A DNA stretch of 64,000 nucleotides from Apostichopus japonicus. Taxonomy: Eukaryota; Echinodermata; Holothuroidea; Aspidochirotida; Stichopodidae. The position numbers and the translations under genes were made by a program. Position 1 is the first letter of the stretch. Each line of letters opens with the position of its first letter. Below are positions 28,501 through 37,563 of this stretch, piece after piece. The stretch covers positions 1,872,501 to 1,936,500 of the forward strand of contig NC_092581.1 in assembly GCF_037975245.1 (NCBI RefSeq), written 5' to 3'. The notes under the pieces were generated by a model. The model ran no database searches. It was not told where the DNA came from and saw only the letters and a program-made list of their open reading frames with translations.

Positions 28501-31500
28501 GTAAAAGCAATATGCTTAATATGTGTACTAACTGTAGAAGATCAGGTCAGCAATATATAGTCTAACACTAAAGAACAAATTCATTTTCTGGTTAACCCTT
28601 GGCCGACCAGCTCTTAAATTTTGGTTCGAGTCTGAACAGGAGATTTGTCTGAAAGAAATGTAGCAAAGTGACAAAGAACAACGGAACCAATACAGTATGT
28701 ACACTGTAGGAGAGATGTGTAGGTTTGGTGAATAGAACACCAATAAGTACACTGTAGGTGAGTTGAGTATGTTTGGTGAATAGAATTGTATTCACATGCA
28801 GTATTCATGCTCAACTTCCTTGATGTCACACTCTTCAACCAAAATGTCAACAGGCTAAGTGAGGCCTTGAGATGTTTTGAAGGAGAGCAATTTACTGTAT
28901 ATATGTATACATAACTTAATTTCACTGGGCACAAGATTTTCAATGAATTCTATTAATGGCTCAAAGGTCATCAGCATTTGTCCCCAAATAAGCTAGAAAC
29001 TCAGATATATATATGGTCATTCCATGCTGAAATTTCAAGAAGCAGTTTACTGTCGTTACTCTAAAACCTAATATTCACACTGACACCTGGGGCATTTCAC
29101 TGACTATTTTGACCATCCACAATGGCTAGGAATAATTTTGGAGGATCAGAACCTCTGAGGAAGTACTGCATTTTTGTTGTTGAAAATGTCTAGCAATTGT
29201 CAGCACCATAATGTTTGTGGCCTATACTGATGACCCTTAAAGTGACCAGCAAAGTTCTTGCACAATGTTCAACATTATGTTTGACAGGACCAAGTCTAAA
29301 GTTCATCCAAGGATTACTGATTAATAGAGGAAGCAATTCATGCTAACAAAGTTTTCAGACTTTTTCACCTGTTTGACCTTTAACCATCTGCCTTCCTATG
29401 TGGATAGAAACCAAGTACAGAGTTCATCCAAATTTTGCAATAAGTTTTATCTTGAACATTTGTAAACAAGGAATGCAAGCTATGACCTCTGTTGCCCAGA
29501 AATAAATGTTTACCTTAGTTACGAATTTATAAGATAGGCTTCTTGTATTCACCAAGATTGATCCACTGTTCACATATCACATGTAGTTAAACCATCCTGT
29601 ATTTTTGGGGGTTATCGGTTTACGAGCCAGGGTGTCACAAACTTTTCCAAACACACATTTTAACAAGCTTGCTACATGTAAAGTACACCAGTGCAGACAC
29701 ATTGAAATGCCTTTGGCAAGGAATCAAATGTGTTTCCCACTCAAGAAACTTGATAAATAAACTAATATTACAGTTCCTTCATTCTCCATCAATTTATGTT
29801 GATCAAAGAAATTTCTGATTTTATGATCTTTACTGCACTCATTTTTGCATTTCTTCTTAGCAAACATGTTCTTTTAAAGGTCAAAGGTACTGTAATTTCC
29901 TGAGTCAAAGTAGATGAAGCTTGGTAAACTTTCCCTAAATTTGCACATGTTGCATTAAATTTTATGGTATGATTCCGGGTAAATTGGTGTACATTAATTT
30001 GTGAAAGTGCCTCCCAAGACAAAACTGGGATTTCCTTCCTGCACTGTGCAAGTATTCGTTGATTTCATCAAGTCTGTACCTTATAATTGATTAAAATTGG
30101 GTTGGCAAACGTGGCAACAAATTTGACCTTCACACACAACAATTTCTATAGTGTCTAGTATCAGTGCCACAATATACTGTATGCAAAGTTTGGTATACAT
30201 GTATGCAATGTTACTATACACATTCATCACCCCACCCAACACAATGACAAAATCTTCTGCTTATCACACCAATCGAACTTCCCATTTGGAAGATATCTCT
30301 AATGTACTGTAGCTCTATCAATTGTCTCTGTACAGAAGGTCTGTACAGTAAAGTCACAAACATGTATGTTTAAATAACCTTGGCATTTCCTGACCTGATA
30401 ATTGCAGACAGAAAACATTTAAATGCTTTAGTTTCACCAACAATCTGGCATCTGTTAAATTAAAATACAAAACATTGCAAGAATTCACAGATGCCAAATT
30501 GTTAAGGGTCAGTAAGGATATTTACCGTTTGAGCTTAGAGAGGAAGATCTTGGTTCAGGATGGGTGTAGTACCTCTTAGAACTGCATCAATTTCAACCAA
30601 CCTGTCAATGCACTGTTTTTAAGTTACCCTCAATTTGACTTCACTAATTTTGAACATGTCCCTCAAGAAATGTTATTGCAGACTGCAGAGGCAATCAGTA
30701 TTATCAAGGTGCAGAAAATAAGGCTTGAGGAGAGATGTTTACCATTTACCAGACCTTTTGGTAAGGCAAATCATTGTTGGCTATTTACATGATTGCACAT
30801 GTACAAAGCTTTGTGCCCAGGTCCCACTGAAACACACCTATGAAAATTAATCAACAGACTTAAAAGAGTCAATTTTAACAAAGACTTTAGAATCTTACAT
30901 AATGGGTTTAACTTATAAACCACTTGCAAAGCAATACAAAATACAATCAATCCACTCTATTTTGAGACTACAGTTTAGTAGTGATTTGAGTTGTAGGCTA
31001 TTATTCCAAGTGTAAACTTGTAAGGCCACTGGCTAACTGCCTGTCACTGACACCTGGTTAAAATTGATATACTGAAGCCTAGGCCTGCTTTACCTTGCTT
31101 GTTGACACCAAGCAACCTAGAATATTAGGCTAAGGGAGAGGTCTTTGGCAACGCTAGGTGACTTATTAGATGGTGTCAATATTGACAAACTATTAAAAGG
31201 CAAGACCAAACTTAGTGATATTCCGACTACTACTTAGGCTAGGCCTACGTCTGAATCCCAGGGCCTGACAAGTTGAGTGATTGAGTGTAAAATCTGTTGA
31301 TAATACAATCGTGCAAACTATGATCAAATTGCTACGACATTCACTGGTAACTGATTCATCAAAACATGAAATACACAAGCAATGCCAATCGAGTTTGCAA
31401 CTGAATAAAAATAACTTATGAAACGCGACTATGTACATGGTAGTAATATTATTGCGAGGGTTGGGCCATTCATACATGTTCATGTTACAGATGGTGAAGG

Positions 31501-31677
31501 TAAATATTGTGCTCAGCAGCAACCAGATGGTCCCTGTCAGTGCTACTACGTTACCTTGCATGCAGTGAAGTCATCTGTGCTCAAAGATTCATTAATTTCT
31601 GCTTCTTTCTTCGAGGATGAACTCCCGCTAGAACCGGCTAGGTTATCGATAACTTTCCTAAATGGTAGACGCTTCAT
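126..31677 (-). CDS. STXBP5: Tomosyn (syntaxin-binding protein 5 family), 5' part of gene, partial
   Basis: Tomosyns are WD40-repeat proteins related to Lgl with a C-terminal R-SNARE-like motif; they bind syntaxin and SNAP25 and restrain vesicle priming and exocytosis. Three coding exons are visible on the minus strand: 31677-31555 (41 codons, phase 0), 25913-25816 (ends phase 2) and 207-126 (ends phase 0). Joined, they give 101 residues: an N-terminus MKRLPFRKVIDNLAG followed by a Ser-rich stretch, then VRHGFPFEPTALAYDP and AIGSKNGSLR of the first WD blade, then FGRPGVDC and QLMFLVNE. FRKVxDxLxG, the HGFP..P.ALA.DPVQ..LAIG block and FGRPGV are tomosyn hallmarks and separate it from Lgl proper. 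Splice signals are GT donors (GTAACG, GTATCC, GTAAGT) and AG acceptors. The remaining roughly 1000 residues lie beyond the left edge. The start ATG has A at -3. STXBP5 versus STXBP5L cannot be told apart; an invertebrate usually has a single tomosyn. Confidence 0.93.
2051..2116. repeat. Degenerate CTAC/CACC short repeat
   Basis: CTAC and ACCT variants grade into (CCCA)n. Simple-sequence expansion in tomosyn intron 2. Confidence 0.8.
4472..4517. repeat. (TA)n microsatellite
   Basis: Nearly pure TA for about 45 bp with a single GT interruption. Confidence 0.95.
4863..5273. repeat. 51-bp minisatellite, about 8 copies
   Basis: The unit starts AAATGTGTATGGAATACAAA and contains ATATTGCATCCTATATACAG and TATATGGCCAG. 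The period is 51 bp with few substitutions; the first copy has a 3-bp insertion. Because 51 is divisible by 3 and the unit lacks stops in several frames, open frames of about 160 codons appear on both strands. They encode only repeat peptides (NVYGIQNIASYIQYMAR type) and have no gene-like context. Confidence 0.95.
5925..6162. repeat. Imperfect tandem duplication, about 156-bp period
   Basis: TTTTGGTTTCACG... to ...GGGTTCAGTTTAAAC at 5925-6007 is repeated with substitutions at 6081-6162. Both copies share AAATCATGAG and ATTGGGTTCAGTTTAAAC. Confidence 0.75.
6178..6268. repeat. (CCATCC)/(CCAC) simple repeat
   Basis: Pyrimidine-rich variants of CATCC and CCACC over about 90 bp. Confidence 0.85.
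7249..7325. repeat. (TA)n microsatellite, 77 bp
   Basis: A pure TA run; a shorter one follows at about 7365-7381. Both strands are open across it as Tyr-Ile repeats, which is an artefact. Confidence 0.97.
7440..7490. repeat. Purine-rich G/A tract
   Basis: GGAGAGGA and GGTGGAGG variants, purine only except for a few T; it could form triplex or G-rich structure. Confidence 0.7.
7790..8354. mobile_element. Non-autonomous DNA element with long inverted repeats, TTAA-flanked (copy 1)
   Basis: Ends AGGAGACACAGAACC and (complement of right end) AGGAACCACAAACC, each next to TTAA (7786-7789, 8355-8358). Inverted similarity continues inwards for well over 100 bp (AAGAAACAACTCCTCCAAAA at left versus AACAACTTCCCAAAACAGC in the reversed right arm; GGAGATAT in both). 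The centre holds the palindromic AGACTTGATCAAGTCT. TTAA targets fit piggyBac-like MITEs, but TTAA is palindromic and AT-rich, so the superfamily is uncertain. No transposase. Confidence 0.72.
12864..12913. repeat. (TA)n microsatellite with GT interruptions
   Basis: About 50 bp of TATA with isolated C/G interruptions. Confidence 0.92.
15303..15985. repeat. 37-bp minisatellite, about 18 copies
   Basis: The unit contains CACATCATCAACGCATTTTG followed by TATTCAGTTTCAGGAAT. Copies differ by scattered substitutions and 1-bp indels; two copies near 15400 and 15930 carry an extra TGCTATG/GGATTC insert. The unit has no stop codon in any plus-strand frame, so three overlapping open frames (up to 258 codons) cover the array; all are repeat artefacts. 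Confidence 0.96.
16459..16545. repeat. (TA)n/(TATG)n microsatellite
   Basis: TA run with TATG and CATA variants over about 85 bp. Confidence 0.93.
17527..17539 (-). promoter_or_regulatory. Perfect DR1 nuclear-receptor-type motif
   Basis: TGACCTTTGACCT is the complement of AGGTCAAAGGTCA, the ideal direct repeat with 1-bp spacing used by RXR/HNF4-type receptors. Two more perfect copies are in the same intron (22794-22806, 24266-24278). Function unproven. Confidence 0.35.
20300..20780. mobile_element. Long-inverted-repeat element, copy 2 (inverted)
   Basis: CTAAAATATTGAACCTTTTA and GACTGAAGACTTTGATCAAG are the reverse complement of sequence in the copy at 7790-8354. Near the right end GATGATGGTTGGACCGTTTG, then TGTCTTTAAT, matches that copy's right terminus in direct orientation, as expected of an element with long inverted arms. 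A (CA)n tract lies at 20340-20352. The left limit is uncertain. Confidence 0.65.
22794..22806 (+). promoter_or_regulatory. Perfect DR1 motif
   Basis: AGGTCAAAGGTCA, exact 13-mer; see 17527-17539. Confidence 0.35.
24266..24278 (-). promoter_or_regulatory. Perfect DR1 motif
   Basis: TGACCTTTGACCT, exact 13-mer on the complementary strand; see 17527-17539. Confidence 0.35.
25816..25913 (-). CDS. STXBP5: Tomosyn coding exon 2 (first WD40 blade)
   Basis: The acceptor TTCACAG|GTT and donor GAT|GTATCC bound 98 nt. The exon encodes residues 42-73 (VVRHGFPFEP... to ...GSKNGSLR) and two bases of an Ile codon completed by exon 3. It is the most conserved tomosyn/Lgl N-terminal block in the window. Confidence 0.95.
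27036..27109. repeat. Triple 23-bp direct repeat
   Basis: CACTGATTTGAAGAGTGACA plus GGT is repeated three times without change, followed by a partial CACTG. Recent slippage in tomosyn intron 1. Confidence 0.93.
28575..28795. repeat. Dispersed repeat with local 48-bp duplication
   Basis: GTACACTGTAGGAGAGATGT... at 28699-28746 is repeated at 28747-28790, and the whole segment resembles 54430-54585 in an ECT2L intron. Confidence 0.65.
31555..31677 (-). CDS. STXBP5: Tomosyn coding exon 1 (N-terminus)
   Basis: This exon holds the start codon at 31677-31675 and 41 codons. It encodes the basic FRKVIDNLAG segment, a run of Gly/Ser (residues 15-22), an acidic/polar linker, and ends TACK before the donor AAG|GTAACG. 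The Ser/Gly-rich linker of variable length after the N-terminal basic motif is typical of tomosyns. It joins exon 2 in phase 0 (K|VVRHG). Confidence 0.92.
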
Positions 31678-31686
31678 TGTGATAGA

Positions 31687-31737
31687 TTATATTTCCATAA
31701 AATCCTCAAAGAAAAAGAATAATTCCATGGTAAACAT
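31687..31737 (-). other. Upstream ORF before the tomosyn start
   Basis: On the minus strand an ATG at 31737, with a second in-frame ATG at 31728, opens a short frame of 16 codons ending in TAA at 31687, 9 nt before the tomosyn ATG. It matters only if transcription starts upstream of 31737, which the sequence alone does not show. If transcribed it could lower tomosyn initiation. Confidence 0.4.
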
Positions 31738-33120
31738 CCCCGACTGTAGCTCTAAAATGCTCCCGATCTAAAAATTGGTCTGTAATTTGTAAATATTCAT
31801 GAGCCACAAAACACCCGGATGTAAAGTTTGCCAGTCGACCTTTCACTCATTATTATCGTGGTGTGAAGAAAATATTATATCTTCAGTAGGATACAAGGTG
31901 TTTGAAAATATCTCGCACAAATATCTAATAATACTTTTAAAAATATTATTTAGACAACATATTAATATTAAGAACTTTTAGTGTAAAATATAGCTATATT
32001 AACTTTCTTTTCTTTCACTTTAGTAAATCGGCAATATTGTTTACATTGGCTCATTTTACTTGACAACAATATGCAATCTGCATGACAGTTCAAGATCTGA
32101 GGATGGGAAATCACGGATAGCTTGTGTGCAACTTAGGCACTACTTGTAAAATTGCCACAGATTAATTCAAGAAGAAATTGTTTAATCTCTGTCAGTTGTA
32201 GATTAATATTTCACGACTATGTAGCCGATGCTTGCTTACAAAGTCTTTACTTTGAGATTCACGTTGTGAAAATTGAATCACAAGATTATAGTATGGTAAT
32301 ACAGGGAGGCAGCAGCCTGCTTTGCTTTCGTTGAACTTGAAAGTGTTACTGTTCAGCATATTTTTAAAAAAAATACTAACGTTATACTTATAGGCCTATT
32401 CGAGCATAAGTGATTTGACTTCGTTAGTATTTAAAGGAAACTAACTTTTTGCATATATAGTCGAGGCCTTCGGCAGCATTACAGTAACAATAAACATAGG
32501 CCTTGACCTAAATAAATATAATACTAGGCCTATGCTGTGGCCTTTCACCTGTCAACATAGCCAGAAACTGTTACATACTGGACCTCTATCTCCTCATATT
32601 CTAAACCCACAAAGAGATATACCTGTAAAGTGCTCTGTGGCGTAGCTCCTATATACTTGCACTTTTGTTTAAGTGTTATCAGAGACATGAGGCTTCAAAA
32701 AAAATTGTGATAATTCTGCAAATATCCATGGGTTTCCCAGAAAGTCAAAAGGGTAAAGGCATTTCTGGTGTACTTTAATGTACATAATGTACTTTAGTGT
32801 ACACCATTGACCAGATCTGAGAGTGCATTAATGACCAAATTTGCTTCAATTATATAACTAATTATGTCAAATTTGTAAAGAAATTTGTCCAAATCTTTGA
32901 AGTCAATAGCTTGTTGATAAATGGCAACACAAAATATCAGCAAGTAAGAGCAGTTGCCATTAATAGACATGCGAATGCATGTTGTAACAAGAAAAAAATC
33001 AAAGATTCCATGCTATCTGAAACCAAGCATACCAATCTGGTTAGAACTTTTCAACAGTCTTGTTCTGTTCATGTGACATTTTGATGTATAATATTCATTT
33101 CATTCTCTATTCATTCTAAG
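31738..33120. promoter_or_regulatory. Divergent spacer between tomosyn and the EF-hand gene
   Basis: Tomosyn starts leftward at 31677, and the first recognised exon of the EF-hand gene lies rightward at 33121, so this roughly 1.4-kb stretch should hold both promoters and the unresolved first exon of the plus-strand gene. Candidate ATG-then-donor sites on the plus strand are ATG|GTAAAC at about 31727 and ATG|GTAATA at about 32293; neither is compelling. No TATA box stands out. Confidence 0.4.
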
Positions 33121-33181
33121 GGAAATCAGGTGGCTACTCTCACCCCAGAAAAAGTGAAGGAACTTGAGGAAAAAACGCATT
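33121..33181 (+). CDS. EF-hand gene, first recognised coding exon (GC donor)
   Basis: A pyrimidine-rich tract and CTAAG acceptor precede GGA AAT CAG, so Gly is the first full codon and the ATG probably ends the preceding exon. The exon ends CAT T| before GCAAGT. Using this GC donor, the T joins TC of the next exon to give Phe (KTHF|DEKEI), matching the family KTGF/SHFD motif. The GT three bases further on (CAA|GTATTT) would shift the frame into a stop. Confidence 0.75.
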
Positions 33182-36100
33182 GCAAGTATTTATGTTTTGT
33201 CGTTAAATGGTCTCTGTTTGATCATGGGGAGTCATTTATATGTCAGGTATAGTCATTTAGTGTGAGATGAGATGTTTGAGGTTTAAGAAATGTCTACCAA
33301 TTATAATGGCAGATTTCTCTGTGTACACAGGAACAGCAGCACACAGGATCCGTTTGTGTAACAAGTTGGCGCTTTATGCAGCAATTCCCTTTCATTTTAC
33401 TATGCTTTACCAAAGAAAATAGTTCCCATTTCATATATAAATAAATGCATCAAAGATGATGGTATTCTACTAGGACTATATTTAGCTTTAAATAGGGCCT
33501 GAGACATCCCCTTCTTGGGATGTTCATATTAGTCCACAAACGCACAACCTTCAATGCTTCGTGCAGGACCGAATTGTTCTGTACAATCAAGTGTTTCTTG
33601 AGTGAAAATCGTACGGTAACAGCATAAACGCAACCTTTTGTAATCGGTTTTTTTAAGTTAAATCTAGTAATCTTGCTGCCAAAAGGTTGCAAAATGCACA
33701 AACCACAGTCAAATTTAATAATTTTGCACTAAAAAGAAAACAAAATAAAAGGACAGTACATTCATTAAACCTCATTAGAGCATAGAAATAGATTAGTTTT
33801 AATGCTTCCTTAACACTTGTGAGTAGTTCATTTCCTTCATGAGCAACATCACAAACACCGTATTCTAATAAAGTATTTTGAGATGCCAGCCACTTGAAAA
33901 GGATTTAATAGTTTTAAGAGTCTCATTCTGACAGAATTGTGCAAAATTATAGCAAGTTCAAAATTGGAATGTCATACATGTCATGATCAAGGGTAAGCAG
34001 GACCAAGGTCTGGATGGCCCCCTATTTGCCATCCCCCCACCCCCCCCCTCATGAGAGTCACACAGAAATGTGAAGGAGATGTTAAATCCTACATGTAATC
34101 CACTCTTCTTGGTTGCATTTTCTTTACAAACTTGAAACAAGAATAAAATAGCCGGAAATAGCCAAAACATTAATTATTCATCCAACTGACTGTAAATCAT
34201 ATACATAGCTCTGTACAAACTACCATCAAGTGGACCCTACTTCCAGAAAAACACTCTGTGAACCTTGTTCCACCTGTCACAGAAACTTTCACCACTAATC
34301 ATGATTGTATCTCTCTATTGAATGTTCATGATAAATGTTCTTATTTTCAGTCGATGAAAAAGAAATCAAACTCTTGCTGCAACGGTATGCAAACTATGAC
34401 ACATCTCCAAATGGCTCCGGGGGTATACCCATAGACGTGCTGCTGAATTCACCCGAATTAAGCGGCAGTCCATTTGCAAGAAGGTTGACTTGGTCGTATC
34501 TTAAAGATGGCAAACGTAAAATTCACCCTGAGAGCTATCTGCTGCTTTTATCGGTCTTGAGTAGCAAGGCGACTTTTCAAGAGAAAAGTAAAGGTCAGTA
34601 ATATCACATTTTTATGCAGATTTTTTTTTTTAGAGAAAGACATTAAATAATAAATGCAGGAAAATTGTAAGAAATTTTGAACCTACCGGCAGGGGCTAAG
34701 TGAGAAAGAATAAAAGCAAGAAAATCCCCCCCCCCCACGCAACATTTTCCCATCCCTCTCACTTCAACCCATATTTCCCGCTACCCTTTTGGTACATGCA
34801 TCAAAACTTCAAAGGCCAAAATGCAAAGTAGAATCACTTAATCAACAACAAAATTATGCTCTACTAAAGCAATTTGGTTCTGAATATTAATGAAGGTACT
34901 TTGCAGCACGTTCTTTTTCAATTCTGCTCTCCATTTCGAAACAGACAAAGGCATTGCGCCGTTTAATATTATGACCTGCAGAATCTCTTTGGCATAATCT
35001 GATTGAAATCTTTAGCAGTCTGTATTACAGAACCCAGTTTGTCCTTCACATATATGTTGCTTGTAAGGATGCTAATACTGTCACAGACTGTTCAAGGTGA
35101 GATTTGCCGTGAGCGTCGCAAGGCCACCCTGGACGTCCATTCCCAGTCAGGCATTACGTGTGATGAAAATCAAAACAACAGACATCTGTCATGGAAAAAT
35201 GTGTCGTAATTCCCATCATAGCTCATGAAGATTGACAATGTGTAAGGTTATTTTGGTTTTAACATAAATTACTTTTTTGTAATGCAGGAAGAAAAGCTAA
35301 TGATGTAATTATTCAGTTTTGTGATGGCAAGAATGATGTCCTCGGAATTTAAAGTGCTCTTGGGCTTAATTAGGATATTAAACCTTTATATATTATATAA
35401 TATATGTTTTTAGTTACCTTTCTTTGATGAGAATGATTTGACTAAAAGTAGATGAGAAGGAAAACAATGAGGGAGGGGATTGGGGAGAACAATGAGGTAA
35501 CAATGCAAGTATGGAGGGGAATGAGGATACCAGGGTAGAGAGGGTGGGGGTATGGGCAAAACATAGTTAATTTATATATGGGAAGAGAAAGTATACACAT
35601 GCAAAAGTGACTTTTGATAAAACTGCAGGGAGGTTGGTTGACTGCAGTGATGCAAAACACCATGCATGCTGTAGCTTGAAAGATTCACCATCTGTCAAAC
35701 CGTCCCCCACCCCCCTTACACATTTGTCCCCGCTTCATAATTTTACCTTTGATGTTGATTTCAGTCTTTTAAACACATCAGGACATTTAAACACTGAAGG
35801 TTGCCTTAGTTCTTACCAATGTGTTAACTCTTCATAAATTTCTTATACAGCTTTGTTTCAATCTCTGGATATCCACAACGAAGGTCACGTGAGGTTCGAT
35901 GAATTCTTCCGCCTTTTCAAAAGTATCTTCAACCCGGCCTTATCCGATGCTCAGATAGTGGCTTTTGTTCAGAGGGTACTGCAGAGAGATGACTTAGATG
36001 AGAAGGGAATTATGGGATACCAGGACTTCATCAAAGTAAGTTTCCTCAGCAGGATTTTCTTTCTTTCTTTCTTCCGTCCGTTTGTTCTTTCTTTCGTTAG

Positions 36101-36787
36101 CATCCGGGTGGATTTACAATTTTCAACAAAATGTTCAGACTGTTTAAGTTGTTTCAACCAAGTTGAAATAAGTGCAGTATCCAACATATGTGGTAATTTA
36201 ATGTAAACTGCAAACTGCTGTCTTAAATAAGTAGGATTTTAAATGTTAAGACAAAGGAATGATACCAAAATGTTGAATTAAAATATACAATTGCTCAGTC
36301 ATTTCCAGGAATCAGGTTTAATAAGGAGATGGGTGGGGTGGGGTGAGCACCAGGACCCAGGGTGGGGTAAGGGGCCTGTGCAACACGATTAATAATAATA
36401 AGTAATCAAAATAAAATAATTTTCATCATATGCCCACAAATGTTCCATGAATTTAAAAATAGAACTTCAAGAAGAGGGTGACATAATTGTCCTTGAGGCC
36501 TAACTTTGGCTCTTGACGCCTGACCCAAATTGACATGATTGTGAAAACACATGATCTCCCAAAGACATGTGTATCATGCCAAATAATATGTTGTGAACTG
36601 TTCAAAACAAAACAATTCTGAACAGTTTCTTATGAGGTTTTGAAAGTTAACTCATATTTGCACCCATGCTCTCGGTTTTGACAACAGTAGTAATTTTTCA
36701 CCTGTTGTCACCCATCTTTGCCTACAGTTTGTCAGACCTCAAGAACTGCATGAAAAGATGACCATTGATCTACGCCTCTCAACCTGA
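33121..36787 (+). CDS. Calcineurin B / CHP / tescalcin-like EF-hand protein (5' end unresolved)
   Basis: Four exons join in frame: 33121-33181, 34351-34593, 35851-36035 and 36728-36787 (TGA at 36785). With an initiator Met from an upstream exon the protein would be 183 residues, within the 170-215 range of calcineurin B and CHP proteins. The N-terminus GNQVATLTPEKVKELEEKTHF matches the CHP pattern M-G-x-x-(x)n-ELxxKTGF and would place Gly at position 2, as needed for N-myristoylation. Four EF-hand-like units follow (LLQRYANYDTSP..., PFARRLTWSYLKDG..., FQSLDIHNEGHVRFDEFF, RDDLDEKGIMGYQDFI), and the C-terminus HEKMTIDLRL resembles the HKKM.VDV / xxKM.xRFL ends of calcineurin B and CHP. Family members are regulatory subunits of calcineurin or of Na+/H+ exchangers. 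The EF loops are degenerate, so calcium binding is doubtful. Exon 2 appears to use a GC donor. CIB proteins are the other possible affiliation. Confidence 0.82.
34351..34593 (+). CDS. EF-hand gene, exon with EF-hands 1-2
   Basis: Acceptor TTTTCAG|TC, donor AAAG|GTCAGT, entered and left in phase 1. It encodes DEKEIKLLLQRYANYD, the loop region DTSPNGSGGIPID, SPELSGSPFARR and LLLLSVLSS, corresponding to the LPEL..NP...R block of calcineurin B and CHP. Both loops lack canonical DxDxDG ligands. A second possible donor (GTAAAG at 34588) would remove only two codons. Confidence 0.85.
35851..36035 (+). CDS. EF-hand gene, exon with EF-hands 3-4
   Basis: Acceptor TATACAG|CT, donor AAA|GTAAGT. The leading CT joins G of the previous exon to give Ala. 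EF-hand 3 reads DIHNEGHVRFDE and EF-hand 4 reads DLDEKGIMGYQD; each keeps the central Gly but not the full set of acidic ligands. Confidence 0.88.
36728..36787 (+). CDS. EF-hand gene, terminal exon
   Basis: Acceptor GCCTACAG|TTT. Nineteen codons (FVRPQELHEKMTIDLRLST) and TGA. The HEKM.IDL segment aligns with the C-terminal HKKMVVDV of calcineurin B, which fixes the frame and end of the gene. Confidence 0.88.
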   Translation, partial: FVRPQELHEKMTIDLRLST

Positions 36788-37062
36788 TGCAACTCAAATA
36801 CTCCTGGCATTAATATACCTCAGTGAAAAAGTTACGATACCTTTAACAGAGCCTGTATTTGATGAGCTACAGGCATGGATGTGAGCAATGTTGTTCCCCA
36901 TAAATGGAACCTAGAAGAAAGCTGGTTTATTCACTTTTAGGTAGGAATAGCTTGTTGCAGTGCTAGGTATCATATCAAGAAACTAGATTTGGTTATCTTA
37001 CCTACAACAATTTTTTTTGCTATCAGACATCAACCAGCAACACTGTTTTTCTTTAGATTGTA

Positions 37063-37123
37063 TTGAAATAATAACAATTTTACTCAAACTGAAAGTTGAA
37101 ATAATAACAATTTTACTCAAACT
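37063..37123. repeat. Two-copy direct repeat, 28-bp unit
   Basis: The 28-bp unit beginning TTGAAATAATAACAATTTTA occurs at 37063-37090 and again, identically, at 37096-37123, separated by GAAAG. The lack of divergence suggests a recent slippage duplication. Confidence 0.85.
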
Positions 37124-37127
37124 GTGC

Positions 37128-37133
37128 AATAAA
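37128..37133 (+). terminator. Candidate poly(A) signal of the EF-hand gene
   Basis: AATAAA about 340 nt after the TGA. Position is plausible for a short 3' UTR; other AATAAA-like hexamers occur in this AT-rich stretch, so the assignment is tentative. Confidence 0.35.
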
Positions 37134-37502
37134 AATAACTTGTAGATCATGCAGCAGTATTCACAAATGTTTGTTTCTTTAGGTCATCATCATCTTGCTT
37201 TTACCTATTGTGTATTTATATCAAATACATGCAAAAATATTCATTCTTATACAAGTAACAATATGTGTGCTTTAACTGAAGTTTAATTAATCGTTCATCA
37301 TTAAGCAATTCTTGTTAAAAGAAAATCCGAAAAATGATATTTCCAAAGATGTTTATCAGCCAGAAGTCCAAAGTTGAACAGAAATTATTGATAAAAAACC
37401 TTGATTTGACAAAGTTTACTCAAAATTCATATCTGTACAATAGTAAATTTGTTTCTACATTTTATTTATAAAATTATTTCATTAAGGTTATTTTTGTATT
37501 AC

Positions 37503-37563
37503 AAAATTTTAGCATTACCAATTAATACCAATTAATACCATTTAGCATTACCAATTAATACCA
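37503..37563. repeat. Short tandem repeat of CAATTAATAC type
   Basis: The phrase TTACCAATTAATACCA recurs, once with an immediate partial copy. A simple local expansion without other significance. Confidence 0.7.

Larger units (their letters stand above)
25914..31554 (-). other. Tomosyn intron 1
   Basis: About 5.6 kb between coding exons 1 and 2, which join in phase 0 with continuous family similarity. It contains a triple 23-bp direct repeat (27036-27109), a poly-C run near 26754-26768 and a two-copy 48-bp repeat (28699-28790) that belongs to a dispersed family. No coding exon seen. Confidence 0.8.
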
